DNA of 51,145 nt from contig CABYHW010000007.1 in assembly GCA_902518705.1 (NCBI GenBank), positions 1 to 51,145 on the forward strand. Direction: 5' to 3'. Below, one piece after another: positions 43,811 to 51,145 of this stretch (its first letter is position 1; each line of letters starts with the position of its first letter). Under the pieces are notes generated by a model. The model worked only from the letters and a program-made list of their open reading frames with translations, had not been told where the DNA came from and searched no databases. This stretch comes from an uncultured Alphaproteobacteria bacterium (lineage in GTDB: Bacteria > Pseudomonadota > Alphaproteobacteria > HIMB59 > GCA-002718135). Position numbers and translations under genes: made by a program.

Positions 43811-44281
43811 TTAAATCGTATTATTTAATTCTGTCTTTTCGTTTTCTTCTTTTTCAGGAACAACATATGCAACAGCACAATGATCTAAACAATAAGGCTT
43901 ATCTTCAAACCTATCTTTACCACAAAAACGAAAGTCAGCTTCATCAGGATGACCTTCAGGCCATTCACAACCTCTCTTTGGGGCTGCAGTGAATATATTT
44001 TTAACAACAGGTTGGAAAACAGCAGGCTCTTTAGAGACAATCTCTGGTTCTTTGGTGCTTTCAAAATTTAATTTTGGCATTACTGGAGATCTAGCTTTTT
44101 TTCGATCAGGCTTAACAGCTGTTCTTCTTATAGGTGATGGTCTTCTCTCGAGTCCAATTCTATGAGCTTTTCCAACCACTGCGTTTTTGGTGAAACCTAA
44201 TAATTTTCCAATTTGAGCTGTTGGTAGACCTTGGTCCCATAAATCTCTAAGTTTTGCTACATTATTATCATCCCAAGGCAT
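43811..44281 (-). CDS. gcrA: GcrA cell-cycle regulator
   Basis: An alphaproteobacterial sigma-70 cofactor that activates promoters carrying methylated GANTC sites. The N-terminal helix-turn-helix shows MPWDDNNVAKLRDLWDQG and GKLLGFTKNAVVGKAHRIGL. After a variable basic linker, the C-terminal sigma-binding part shows CEWPEGHPDEADFRFCG and KPYCLDHCAVAYV. I start it at ATG 44281, with GGAG upstream, instead of TTG 44287. Its presence predicts a CcrM methyltransferase elsewhere in the genome. Confidence 0.94.
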   Translation of the reverse strand: MPWDDNNVAKLRDLWDQGLPTAQIGKLLGFTKNAVVGKAHRIGLERRPSPIRRTAVKPDRKKARSPVMPKLNFESTKEPEIVSKEPAVFQPVVKNIFTAAPKRGCEWPEGHPDEADFRFCGKDRFEDKPYCLDHCAVAYVVPEKEENEKTELNNTI

Positions 44282-44419
44282 AATCAAACTCCATTACTAC
44301 ATTTAGTAGCTTAAAAAAGGTTTAATATACTAAATATATGTATTAAAAAAGATAAAACTGCAAATTTTTAAAAAAAATCAATGATTACCAGCATTTTTTT
44401 TATATACATGTGAATAGAA

Positions 44420-45616
44420 ATGAAAGAATTAAGAGATCTAGACTGTAAAAACAAAAAAATAATTGTTCGAGTTGATTTAAACATACCAGTTTTGGAAGGG
44501 ACAATTACAGATCATTCAAGAATTCATGCTATTTTACCAACACTAGAAAAACTAATTAAGAATAAAAATAAGATATTCTTAATTGCTCATTTTGGCCGAC
44601 CTAAAGGTCAAGTTAATAAAACATATTCCATTGAGTTTTTATGTTCAGAATTAAAAAAATTTTTAAATTTAAACACAATTCATTTTTTAGCTAACTGTGA
44701 AAAAAAAATAATTGAGACAAAAATTGCTAAAATGGACATGGGGGAAATTTGTCTATTAGAAAATATTCGTTTTAATGCTGAAGAAGAAAAAAATGATCTT
44801 AATTTTTCAAAAGTATTAGCTTCTAGCTTTGACATATATATTAATGACGCTTTCTCTGCATCTCATCGTAATCATGCATCTATAGTAGGTATTACTAAAT
44901 ACTTACCTTCATACGCTGGATTAAGTTTCTCCAAAGAAATTGAAAATTTAGATAAATTTTTAGAAAATTCAAATAAACCAAATTTAGCAATTATAGGTGG
45001 CTCAAAGGTTTCAACAAAATTAAAAGTTTTAGAAAATATAGTTGAAATTTTTGACTCTTTAGTGATTGGTGGTGCAATGGCTAATACCTTTTTGCTATCA
45101 AATAATTATAACGTTGGTTCTTCTCTGGTAGAAAATGATTTTATTAAACTATCAAAAAAGATACAAAAAAAAGCAGAATCAAAAAATTGCAAAATACTTT
45201 TACCAATTGATGCTGTTTGCTCAAAAACAATAGAAGATAGAGTAAATGTTAAGACTTATTCAATCAATAATATTCCAAATGACCAAATGATATTAGATGT
45301 TGGTGAACAAACAACAAAACTAATTTCAGATGAAATATTAAAATCTAAATCAATTTTATGGAATGGGCCTTTAGGCGCATTTGAGTATAGTCCATTTGAT
45401 AAAAGTACAATTTCAGTTGCAAATATTATACAAAATTATTCAAGTAAACCTCAATTAGAAGCTCTAGCAGGAGGAGGAGATACACTTGCAGCAATAAAAA
45501 AAGCTAAAGCCAGTGATGCATTTAAATATTTATCTACAGCTGGGGGTGCATTTTTAGAGTGGCTTGAGGGAAATAAATCACCAGGATTTATAGCATTAAG
45601 AGAAAACAATTTTTAA
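44420..45616 (+). CDS. pgk: Phosphoglycerate kinase
   Basis: Transfers phosphate between 1,3-bisphosphoglycerate and ADP in glycolysis/gluconeogenesis. The 398 residues include RVDLNIPV, IAHFGRPKG, NDAFSASHRNHASI, GGSKVSTKLKVLENI, LWNGPLGAFE and the C-terminal AGGGDTLAAI and STAGGAFLEWLEG. It is not flanked by gap or fba. It is convergent with ispZ, with the stops 1 bp apart. The 132-bp spacer to gcrA holds the start regions of both genes and no other feature I can support. Confidence 0.97.
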   Translation: MKELRDLDCKNKKIIVRVDLNIPVLEGTITDHSRIHAILPTLEKLIKNKNKIFLIAHFGRPKGQVNKTYSIEFLCSELKKFLNLNTIHFLANCEKKIIETKIAKMDMGEICLLENIRFNAEEEKNDLNFSKVLASSFDIYINDAFSASHRNHASIVGITKYLPSYAGLSFSKEIENLDKFLENSNKPNLAIIGGSKVSTKLKVLENIVEIFDSLVIGGAMANTFLLSNNYNVGSSLVENDFIKLSKKIQKKAESKNCKILLPIDAVCSKTIEDRVNVKTYSINNIPNDQMILDVGEQTTKLISDEILKSKSILWNGPLGAFEYSPFDKSTISVANIIQNYSSKPQLEALAGGGDTLAAIKKAKASDAFKYLSTAGGAFLEWLEGNKSPGFIALRENNF

Positions 45617-45617
45617 C

Positions 45618-46157
45618 TTAATCTTCAATTTGATATTTTTTAATTAAAGGGAATTGTGTCATTGTAAAAATAAACGTAATTGGCAAGATACCAAAAACTT
45701 TAAAATTTACCCAAACATCAGTACTTTGTGTTCTCCAAACAATTTCATTTAAAACAGCAAGTGCAACAAAAAAAGCAATCCACCTTTGAGTTAATATTCT
45801 CCATCCATCTTCTTCTAGTTTAAGTGCAGCACCTAAAAGATACTTTAAAAGAGGTTTTTTAACAATCACTCCTCCATATAAAATTAATGCGAAGACCATA
45901 TTTATTATTGTTGGTTTCATTTTAATAAAAATTTCATTGTCAAAATAAATTGTTAGACCTCCAAATATTAATACAATCGCAGCCCCAAGAGTTGGCATAA
46001 TTGGTATTTTTTTCTCAAGTATAAATGAAATGATTACTGAAATTACAGTTGCAATCATAAGAGGAAGTATTGCTTCTTGAAGACCACTTCTTGTATAAAA
46101 AATAAAGAATACAGCAAGCGGTCCTATATCAATTAATAATTTATAAACTGACTTCAT
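45618..46157 (-). CDS. ispZ: Inner membrane septation/intermediate filament protein YciB (IspZ)
   Basis: A 179-residue protein with five hydrophobic helices, beginning LLIDIGPLAVFFIFY and containing ILTQRWIAFFVALAVLNEIVW, the conserved W-x-N-x-RW family features. YciB/IspZ affects cell-envelope synthesis and septation. It overlaps ftsY by 4 bp; dapF-mtaB-ftsY-ispZ is a conserved alphaproteobacterial cluster. Confidence 0.93.
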   Translation of the reverse strand: MKSVYKLLIDIGPLAVFFIFYTRSGLQEAILPLMIATVISVIISFILEKKIPIMPTLGAAIVLIFGGLTIYFDNEIFIKMKPTIINMVFALILYGGVIVKKPLLKYLLGAALKLEEDGWRILTQRWIAFFVALAVLNEIVWRTQSTDVWVNFKVFGILPITFIFTMTQFPLIKKYQIED

Positions 46158-47074
46158 TTTTGTTCTTCTAGATTTAAAATAGATCTAGCAAAGTTTTGAG
46201 AATTAAAGGTTACAAGGTCCTCAATACTTTCTCCAAGACCAACATAACTTATAGGGATTTCAAATTTATTTGCAATTGAAATTAATGCTCCGCCTTTTGC
46301 TGTTCCATCCAATTTAGTTATTATAAGACTTGATACATTCAGTTGATTTCCAAAGATTTCCACTTGCTTAATCATGTTCGAACCATTCGTTCCATCTAAA
46401 ACTAACACAGTCTCAATATTAAAAGAGGAATTAACTTTTGAGATAACATTCTTCAATTTAATTAGCTGATTAATGAGATTAGTATTATTTGATAATCTTC
46501 CAGCAGTATCTATAAGTAAAAAATCATAATTTTCTTTTCCAAATTCTTCAGTTGCCTGATACGCTACGCTTGCTGGATCTTGATTACTTTTTCCAGCAAT
46601 AAAACCATTATTGTTTTTTTTCGCCCAATTTTCCAACTGCTCAACAGCTGCTGCCCTAAATGTATCACAAGCAGCAATCAAAATTTTTTTATTTGATAAA
46701 ATTTTATTTGCAATTTTACCAATAGTGGTTGTCTTTCCACTTCCGTTTACCCCAACAAAAATTAATATTTTTTTTTCATCATTTGTTTCATTTATCAGAA
46801 CATGTTCTCTTGGAAGTAATATACTTTCTATATTTTGAGCTAAGAGTTCTAGTACATTTTTTATTCCATCATCATTTGAAATTTTTATTTTTTTTATAGA
46901 ATCTATTAGCTGATTTACAACATCCAAACTAATGTCAGATGAAATAAGAACATTTTCTAATTCTTCTAAAGTTAAATCGTCTATTTTTTTGTTTTTTAAA
47001 ATCTCTACAATATTAAAAGAAAGTATATTTGAAGTTTTACTTAACTTATCTTTAAATATTGAGAACAAACTCAT
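46154..47074 (-). CDS. ftsY: Signal recognition particle receptor FtsY
   Basis: The SRP-type GTPase that docks ribosome-SRP complexes at the membrane. The NG domain shows GVNGSGKTTTIGKIA (G1), DTFRAAAVEQLENWA, LLIDTAGR (G3), TKLDGTAKGGALIS (G4) and YVGLGESIEDL. At 306 residues the acidic A domain is nearly absent, as in many alphaproteobacteria. It overlaps mtaB and ispZ by 4 bp each. The partner ffh lies about 2 kb away on the other strand. Confidence 0.96.
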   Translation of the reverse strand: MSLFSIFKDKLSKTSNILSFNIVEILKNKKIDDLTLEELENVLISSDISLDVVNQLIDSIKKIKISNDDGIKNVLELLAQNIESILLPREHVLINETNDEKKILIFVGVNGSGKTTTIGKIANKILSNKKILIAACDTFRAAAVEQLENWAKKNNNGFIAGKSNQDPASVAYQATEEFGKENYDFLLIDTAGRLSNNTNLINQLIKLKNVISKVNSSFNIETVLVLDGTNGSNMIKQVEIFGNQLNVSSLIITKLDGTAKGGALISIANKFEIPISYVGLGESIEDLVTFNSQNFARSILNLEEQK

Positions 47075-48330
47075 GCTATTCTTGCTAATAATGTATCATT
47101 TTCTACGCCTGTGTATATACAGGAAATTATATTTCCCGCTTTAAACTCTTCTTCAAGTTTTACTTTTAAAAAATGCTGATCTTTTCCAAGTGAAAAATTT
47201 TCTTTTCTACTTTCAATTAAAATTTGTTCCTTTTTTCCAATATTTTTTTTTAAATGTTGTTTTAATTTTTCCATACCTCTCTCTCTAAGTCTTCTTGCTC
47301 TATCTTTGATAATATTTTTTTGAACTTGAGGCATTCTAGATGCAGGAGTGTTTTCTCTTGGTGAATAAGGAAAAATATGAAGATGAGTTAAATTACACTC
47401 ATCAACTAGTTTAATTGAATCTTGAAACATCGTTTCTGTTTCTGTTGGAAAACCGGCAATTATATCAGCGCCAAATGTTGCATCTTTCCTAATAGATAAA
47501 ACTTTCTTACAAAAATTAATTGCCATTTCCCTTGAATGTCTTCTTTTCATTCTTTTCAAAATTAAATTGTTTCCGGCTTGTAAACTTATATGAAAATGAG
47601 GCATCAATCTTTCGTCCTTTAAAACATCCCAAAAATCTTCGTCTATTTCAGCGCAGTCAATTGAAGACAAACGCAGTTGTTTTAATTCAGGTACTAATTT
47701 TAGAATTCTTTTAATTAAATTAGAAAAAGTAGGTTTTGCTGGAAGATCTTTTCCATAATCAGTTATATCTACTCCTGTTAACACTACTTCATTATATCCA
47801 TTGCTAACAATTTTTTTTATTTTATTTACTATCTCTCCCGCAGGTACACTTCTATTATTGCCCCTGCCAAATGGAATAATACAAAAAGTACAGCGATGGT
47901 TACAACCTTGTTGTATTTCAATATAAGCTCTCGATTTTCCTTCAAATTTTTCAATTGAATTAGGTACTGTTTTACTTTCTTCTAATATATTTCCTACTTT
48001 AAGTTTTTTAGACTGATCAATATTTTTCCATGTTAAAGTTTCTAATTTTTCTGTGTTCCCAATTACTGAGTCTACTTCTTTTAAATCCTTGTATTTTAAT
48101 GGATTGATTTGGGCCGCACATCCTGTAACTACTATTTTATTATTAGGAAAATTTTTTTTTGCCTTTCTAATTTCATAAGAAACTTTTTTCTCAGCTTCTT
48201 CAGTTACTGCACATGAGTTTATGACTGTAACATTATTTAAATTATTTGTTTTAAGATGGTTTTTAATAATTTCACCTTCATAAATATTCAATCTACAACC
48301 TAGATTGACTACATAGTTTTTATTTCTCAT
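47071..48330 (-). CDS. mtaB: tRNA t6A37 methylthiotransferase MtaB
   Basis: A radical-SAM enzyme converting t6A37 to ms2t6A37, acting on the product of the TsaD pathway. The N-terminal UPF0004 domain has cysteines in NLGCRLNIYEGE, NSCAVTEEAE and VTGCAAQ. The radical-SAM CxxxCxxC is in GCNHRCTFCIIPFGRG, followed by EVVLTGVDITDYG and a short C-terminal TRAM-like domain. The 419-residue length and the absence of an MiaB-type N-terminus favour MtaB over MiaB or RimO. It starts 3 bp after dapF and overlaps ftsY by 4 bp. Confidence 0.94.
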   Translation of the reverse strand: MRNKNYVVNLGCRLNIYEGEIIKNHLKTNNLNNVTVINSCAVTEEAEKKVSYEIRKAKKNFPNNKIVVTGCAAQINPLKYKDLKEVDSVIGNTEKLETLTWKNIDQSKKLKVGNILEESKTVPNSIEKFEGKSRAYIEIQQGCNHRCTFCIIPFGRGNNRSVPAGEIVNKIKKIVSNGYNEVVLTGVDITDYGKDLPAKPTFSNLIKRILKLVPELKQLRLSSIDCAEIDEDFWDVLKDERLMPHFHISLQAGNNLILKRMKRRHSREMAINFCKKVLSIRKDATFGADIIAGFPTETETMFQDSIKLVDECNLTHLHIFPYSPRENTPASRMPQVQKNIIKDRARRLRERGMEKLKQHLKKNIGKKEQILIESRKENFSLGKDQHFLKVKLEEEFKAGNIISCIYTGVENDTLLARIA

Positions 48331-48333
48331 AAA

Positions 48334-49152
48334 TTATATTTCTAAACTACCCCGATAACTTATTTCTGCAGGCCCTATCATAATAGATTCATTATTAATT
48401 ATATTTATGTGCAGTGAACCTTTTTCAAGTTTCACTTCAGCGTTATTTTCAATCAATCCTTTTTTCCATGCCGCATATACAGCCGCACAGGCACCACTAC
48501 CACAAGCTAACGTGATTCCAACTCCACGTTCCCAAACTCTCATTTCAATTAAATTTGAATTAATAACTTCAACTATTTCAACATTAGTTTTATTTGGAAA
48601 GAGCTCATGATTTTCTATTCTAGGACCTATACTTTCAAGATCTGTATCTTTTATAGATTTTCCAAAAAAAACTACATGTGGATTACCTACATTAACAGCA
48701 ACTCCATTACTATATCCATCAATTGAAATTGGTATATTCATTGTATCGACTTCTTTACTTAAAGGAATTTTATCCCAAGTATTTTTTATTGAACCCATGT
48801 TGACACTTATATTGTTATCTATTTTTTTTGATACTAATATGCCTGCATCAGATTGAATTTTTAAAATTTCTTTATTTGAATCTTCATCAAATAGTATTTT
48901 TGCCACGCAGCGTGTTCCATTACCACAAGCTTCGGCTCTATCACCACCAGGATTAAAAATTTCAATTTCAGCATCAGCAATCTGATTACTTGTATTATTA
49001 ATTGTGATTAATTGATCACACCCTGCCCCAGTTTTTCTGTCACTGAGTCTTTTAATAATATCTTCAGTAATTGCGATATTGTTAGACCTTTTATCTATGA
49101 TAACAAAATCATTCCCAAGTCCATGCATCTTTATAAAGTCTACTTTTTGCAT
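48334..49152 (-). CDS. dapF: Diaminopimelate epimerase
   Basis: Interconverts LL- and meso-diaminopimelate for lysine and peptidoglycan synthesis, without a cofactor. The 272 residues start with KMHGLGNDFVIID and carry the two catalytic cysteines in ACGNGTRCVAKIL and LACGSGACAAVYAA. It is the first gene of dapF-mtaB-ftsY-ispZ. The start is ATG 49152, with a TATAAA close upstream that would give a nearly leaderless transcript if used. Confidence 0.97.
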   Translation of the reverse strand: MQKVDFIKMHGLGNDFVIIDKRSNNIAITEDIIKRLSDRKTGAGCDQLITINNTSNQIADAEIEIFNPGGDRAEACGNGTRCVAKILFDEDSNKEILKIQSDAGILVSKKIDNNISVNMGSIKNTWDKIPLSKEVDTMNIPISIDGYSNGVAVNVGNPHVVFFGKSIKDTDLESIGPRIENHELFPNKTNVEIVEVINSNLIEMRVWERGVGITLACGSGACAAVYAAWKKGLIENNAEVKLEKGSLHINIINNESIMIGPAEISYRGSLEI

Positions 49153-49297
49153 ATTTGTTTTATAACCTAATTTATCGATAAATCTCAGTAAATATGGGAA
49201 ATTTAAGAATACTTGACTTTCAATTATTCAGCTAATAGAGGGTCACCAACAAATCCTACATTTGTAAACGATTGAGCTTGTTACAATTGTGATAGGT

Positions 49298-49328
49298 ACT
49301 CTAGCCCACGAGTTTCGTGCCCTGGAGT
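49298..49328 (+). promoter_or_regulatory. GC-rich hairpin in the ffh leader
   Basis: A two-part stem: seven pairs (49298-49304 with 49322-49328, one G-U), a CC/CC internal loop and five pairs, CACGA with TCGTG, around a GTT loop. It is conspicuously GC-rich in this genome. A -10-like TACAAT (49282-49287) lies 10 bp upstream, so the ffh mRNA may begin with this hairpin. No T tract follows, so it is not an ordinary terminator. Function is unknown. Confidence 0.45.
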
Positions 49329-49348
49329 TAAAAGACTATTGGAGATTT

Positions 49349-50713
49349 ATGTTTGATACACTGAACACAAAATTTGAAAAAATTGTTCAAAGTATTCGGG
49401 GTAAGGCTGTTATATCAGAAACAGATCTTGAAGTTACATTACGTGAAATTAGAATCGCTCTCTTAGAGGCAGATGTTTCCTTAGTTGTAGTAAAAGAATT
49501 TATAAATTCCATCAAGTCAAACATTTTAGGAAAAGAAATTCTCAAATCTGTTAAGCCAGATCAAATGATCATAAAACTTGTGCAAGATGAGCTTGTAAAT
49601 ATTCTTGGATCAGAAAATAAATCTCTAAATTTATCTTCTTCTCAATTAACTAAAATATTGTTTTGTGGATTACAGGGATCTGGGAAAACAACATCAATTG
49701 CCAAACTTTCCTATTTGTTAAAGAAATCTTCAAAGAAAAAAATTTTACTAGCATCAGCAGACATTTATCGACCAGCAGCACAAGAACAATTAAAAGTATT
49801 AGCTGAAGAAACTGGCTCAGACTTCTTTAATCACAATCTATCATCAGCCAGTAAGATTGTTGATGATTCCATAGACTATGCTCAAAAAAATTTATTTGAT
49901 ATTCTTATTTTAGATACTGCTGGACGACAAGTTGTAGATAAAAAGTTAATGAGTGAATTAATAGAAATTGAAAATAAGTTTAAACCTGACGAAACATTAT
50001 TAGTAGCAGATGCTCTAACAGGACAAGATGCTGCAAATGTAGCTAAAACTTTTAGTGATGCAATAAATATTACTGGATCAATTTTAACTCGAATAGATGG
50101 TGATAGCAGAGGTGGTGCAGCACTATCAATCAAATCGATAACAAACTCTCCTATAAAATTTATAGGACTAGGTGAAAAAGTAGAAAATTTTGAACCTTTC
50201 CATCCTGAAAGAATTGCACAAAGAATCTTAGGTATGGGAGACATTGTATCTCTTGTCGAAAAGGCTGCTGAAAATATTGATAAAGAAGAAATGGAAGATA
50301 TGGCAAAAAAGATCGCTAAAGGAAAATTTGATCTTGAAGATTTTGCCAATCAATTAAAGCAAATGGGTAAAATGGGTGGAGTTTCCGGTTTACTTTCTAT
50401 GATGCCAGGTGTTTCAAAGGCACAGAAGTTAATGGCAGAAAATAAAATTTCTAATTCAATGATTGATAAACAAATAGCTATAATCAGTTCAATGACAAAA
50501 AAAGAAAGGGCTGATCCAGATATTATAAAGGCTTCACGTAAAATTAGAATTTCAAAAGGATCTGGAACAAAAGTTCAAGACGTTAACAGGTTATTAAAAC
50601 AGTTTCTCCAATCACAAAAAATGATGAAGAGAATGAAATCAATGGGCAAAGGAGGAATTCCCAGTGATTTAATGCAAAAATTACAAGGAAATCTTCCTCC
50701 AAACATAAATTAG
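49349..50713 (+). CDS. ffh: Signal recognition particle protein Ffh
   Basis: The SRP54 GTPase that binds signal sequences and 4.5S RNA. I start it at ATG 49349, because the protein then begins MFDTLNTKFEKIVQSIRGKA like other Ffh proteins and GGAG precedes it. An in-frame GTG at 49289 would add 20 residues lying over a hairpin. The 454 residues show GLQGSGKTTSIAKL (G1), DIYRPAAQEQL, LDTAGRQ (G3), TRIDGDSRGGAAL (G4) and a C-terminal M domain rich in methionine (MGGVSGLLSMMPG, QSQKMMKRMKSMGKGG). rpsP follows 12 bp later. Confidence 0.97.
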   Translation: MFDTLNTKFEKIVQSIRGKAVISETDLEVTLREIRIALLEADVSLVVVKEFINSIKSNILGKEILKSVKPDQMIIKLVQDELVNILGSENKSLNLSSSQLTKILFCGLQGSGKTTSIAKLSYLLKKSSKKKILLASADIYRPAAQEQLKVLAEETGSDFFNHNLSSASKIVDDSIDYAQKNLFDILILDTAGRQVVDKKLMSELIEIENKFKPDETLLVADALTGQDAANVAKTFSDAINITGSILTRIDGDSRGGAALSIKSITNSPIKFIGLGEKVENFEPFHPERIAQRILGMGDIVSLVEKAAENIDKEEMEDMAKKIAKGKFDLEDFANQLKQMGKMGGVSGLLSMMPGVSKAQKLMAENKISNSMIDKQIAIISSMTKKERADPDIIKASRKIRISKGSGTKVQDVNRLLKQFLQSQKMMKRMKSMGKGGIPSDLMQKLQGNLPPNIN

Positions 50714-50725
50714 AAAGGAAATAAA

Positions 50726-51145
50726 ATGCCAGTAAGAATAAGATTATCAAGAGGTGGTGCAAAGAAAAGACCATTTTATAGAATAGTAGTTGCTGATTCT
50801 AGAAGAGCGAGAGATGGAAAATTTATAGATCAAATTGGAACTTATAACCCAATGCTTCCAAAGGATAGCACTGATAGGGTTAAAATGGATTTAGACAAAG
50901 CTAAGGAATGGATTGCAAAAGGAGCAAAACCATCAGATAGAATTTCTATTTTTCTCAGCAATCTTGGTGTGATGGAAAAACCAGTTATTACTGAAAAAAC
51001 AAAAAAACATCTACCTAAGAAAAAAGCACAGGAACGTTTAGCTGCTGCTAAAGAAAAAGAAGAAGCTGTGAAAGCTACAACAGAAGAACCAAAAGCAGAA
51101 GAAGCAGAAGCTAAGCCAGCTGAAGATGCACAACCTGCTGAAGAA
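50726..51145 (+). CDS. rpsP: 30S ribosomal protein S16 (3' end outside window)
   Basis: The frame begins MPVRIRLSRGGAKKRPFYRI, continues through VADSRRARDGKFIDQIGTYNP, and is open for 140 codons to the window edge. The S16 core occupies about the first 85 residues. The rest is an Ala/Glu/Lys-rich tail, as seen in other alphaproteobacteria. AAAGGAA precedes the start. It follows ffh by 12 bp; the usual continuation rimM-trmD-rplS would lie beyond the window. Confidence 0.97.
   Translation, partial: MPVRIRLSRGGAKKRPFYRIVVADSRRARDGKFIDQIGTYNPMLPKDSTDRVKMDLDKAKEWIAKGAKPSDRISIFLSNLGVMEKPVITEKTKKHLPKKKAQERLAAAKEKEEAVKATTEEPKAEEAEAKPAEDAQPAEE

Noticed and set aside
49289-49348. 20-residue N-terminal extension of Ffh from a GTG start
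   Set aside because: Family proteins begin at the MFDTL position, GGAG precedes that ATG, and the extension overlies a hairpin.
49153-49348. 4.5S (SRP) RNA gene beside ffh
   Set aside because: No GGAA-tetraloop/asymmetric-loop signature of SRP RNA domain IV could be found in either strand of the spacer.
49882-50349. 155-codon open frame antisense to ffh
   Set aside because: Low-complexity Ser/Ile/Phe composition with no family features, fully inside a strongly conserved gene.

Overview
The window is a gene-dense, AT-rich piece of chromosome from a bacterium that is almost certainly an alphaproteobacterium with a streamlined genome. The evidence is a GcrA cell-cycle regulator, a Suv3-type helicase followed by FdxA, CarD and RpoH, a Mic60-like/HemY-like pair beside tsaD, an ECF sigma factor with a ChrR-like partner, an IalB-family protein, and the order dapF-mtaB-ftsY-ispZ opposite ffh-rpsP. 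The low GC, short spacers, overlapping stops and many TTG/GTG starts resemble marine planktonic lineages such as SAR11 or HIMB59-like groups; this placement is inference. I saw no tRNA, rRNA, CRISPR array, insertion sequence or prophage.

Layout. 1-5 kb: thymidine kinase, then a minus-strand run of tsaD, an EVE protein, a sulfotransferase and acetyl-CoA synthetase. 5-10 kb: a Mic60-like/HemY-like envelope pair (hemC and hemD absent from the locus), two glycosyltransferase-like genes and a Bax-inhibitor-1 membrane protein. 10-16 kb: two tandem aldo/keto reductases, a fructosamine-kinase-like gene divergent by 5 bp from a DUF3429 membrane protein, and a minus-strand unit of ECF sigma, ChrR-like protein and asparaginase II. 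16-21 kb: IalB-like protein, argG and a glycosyltransferase on plus; yggT-folD-gmd on minus. 21-27 kb: an orphan amino-acid binding protein and a complete ccmABCDEFGH cytochrome c maturation operon, including a 34-codon ccmD.

27-36 kb: a 58-residue Lys/Ala/Pro repeat protein with a hairpin leader and a three-hairpin 3' region, then acnA, the Suv3-like helicase, a TerB-like protein, fdxA, carD, a metallophosphoesterase-fold protein that has lost its metal ligands, rpoH and a PagL-type lipid A deacylase. 36-51 kb: housekeeping genes (dusA, carbonic anhydrase, panB, dxs, M29 aminopeptidase, an MFS transporter coupled to a 40-residue membrane peptide, gcrA, pgk, ispZ, ftsY, mtaB, dapF, ffh and the start of rpsP).

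Most of the window is core metabolism and information processing. The least expected items are the probable pseudo-phosphatase between carD and rpoH, the ChrR-like protein without its zinc site, the structured RNA around the lysine-rich gene, the hemY-like gene whose usual cysteines are gone, and two very small membrane-protein genes.
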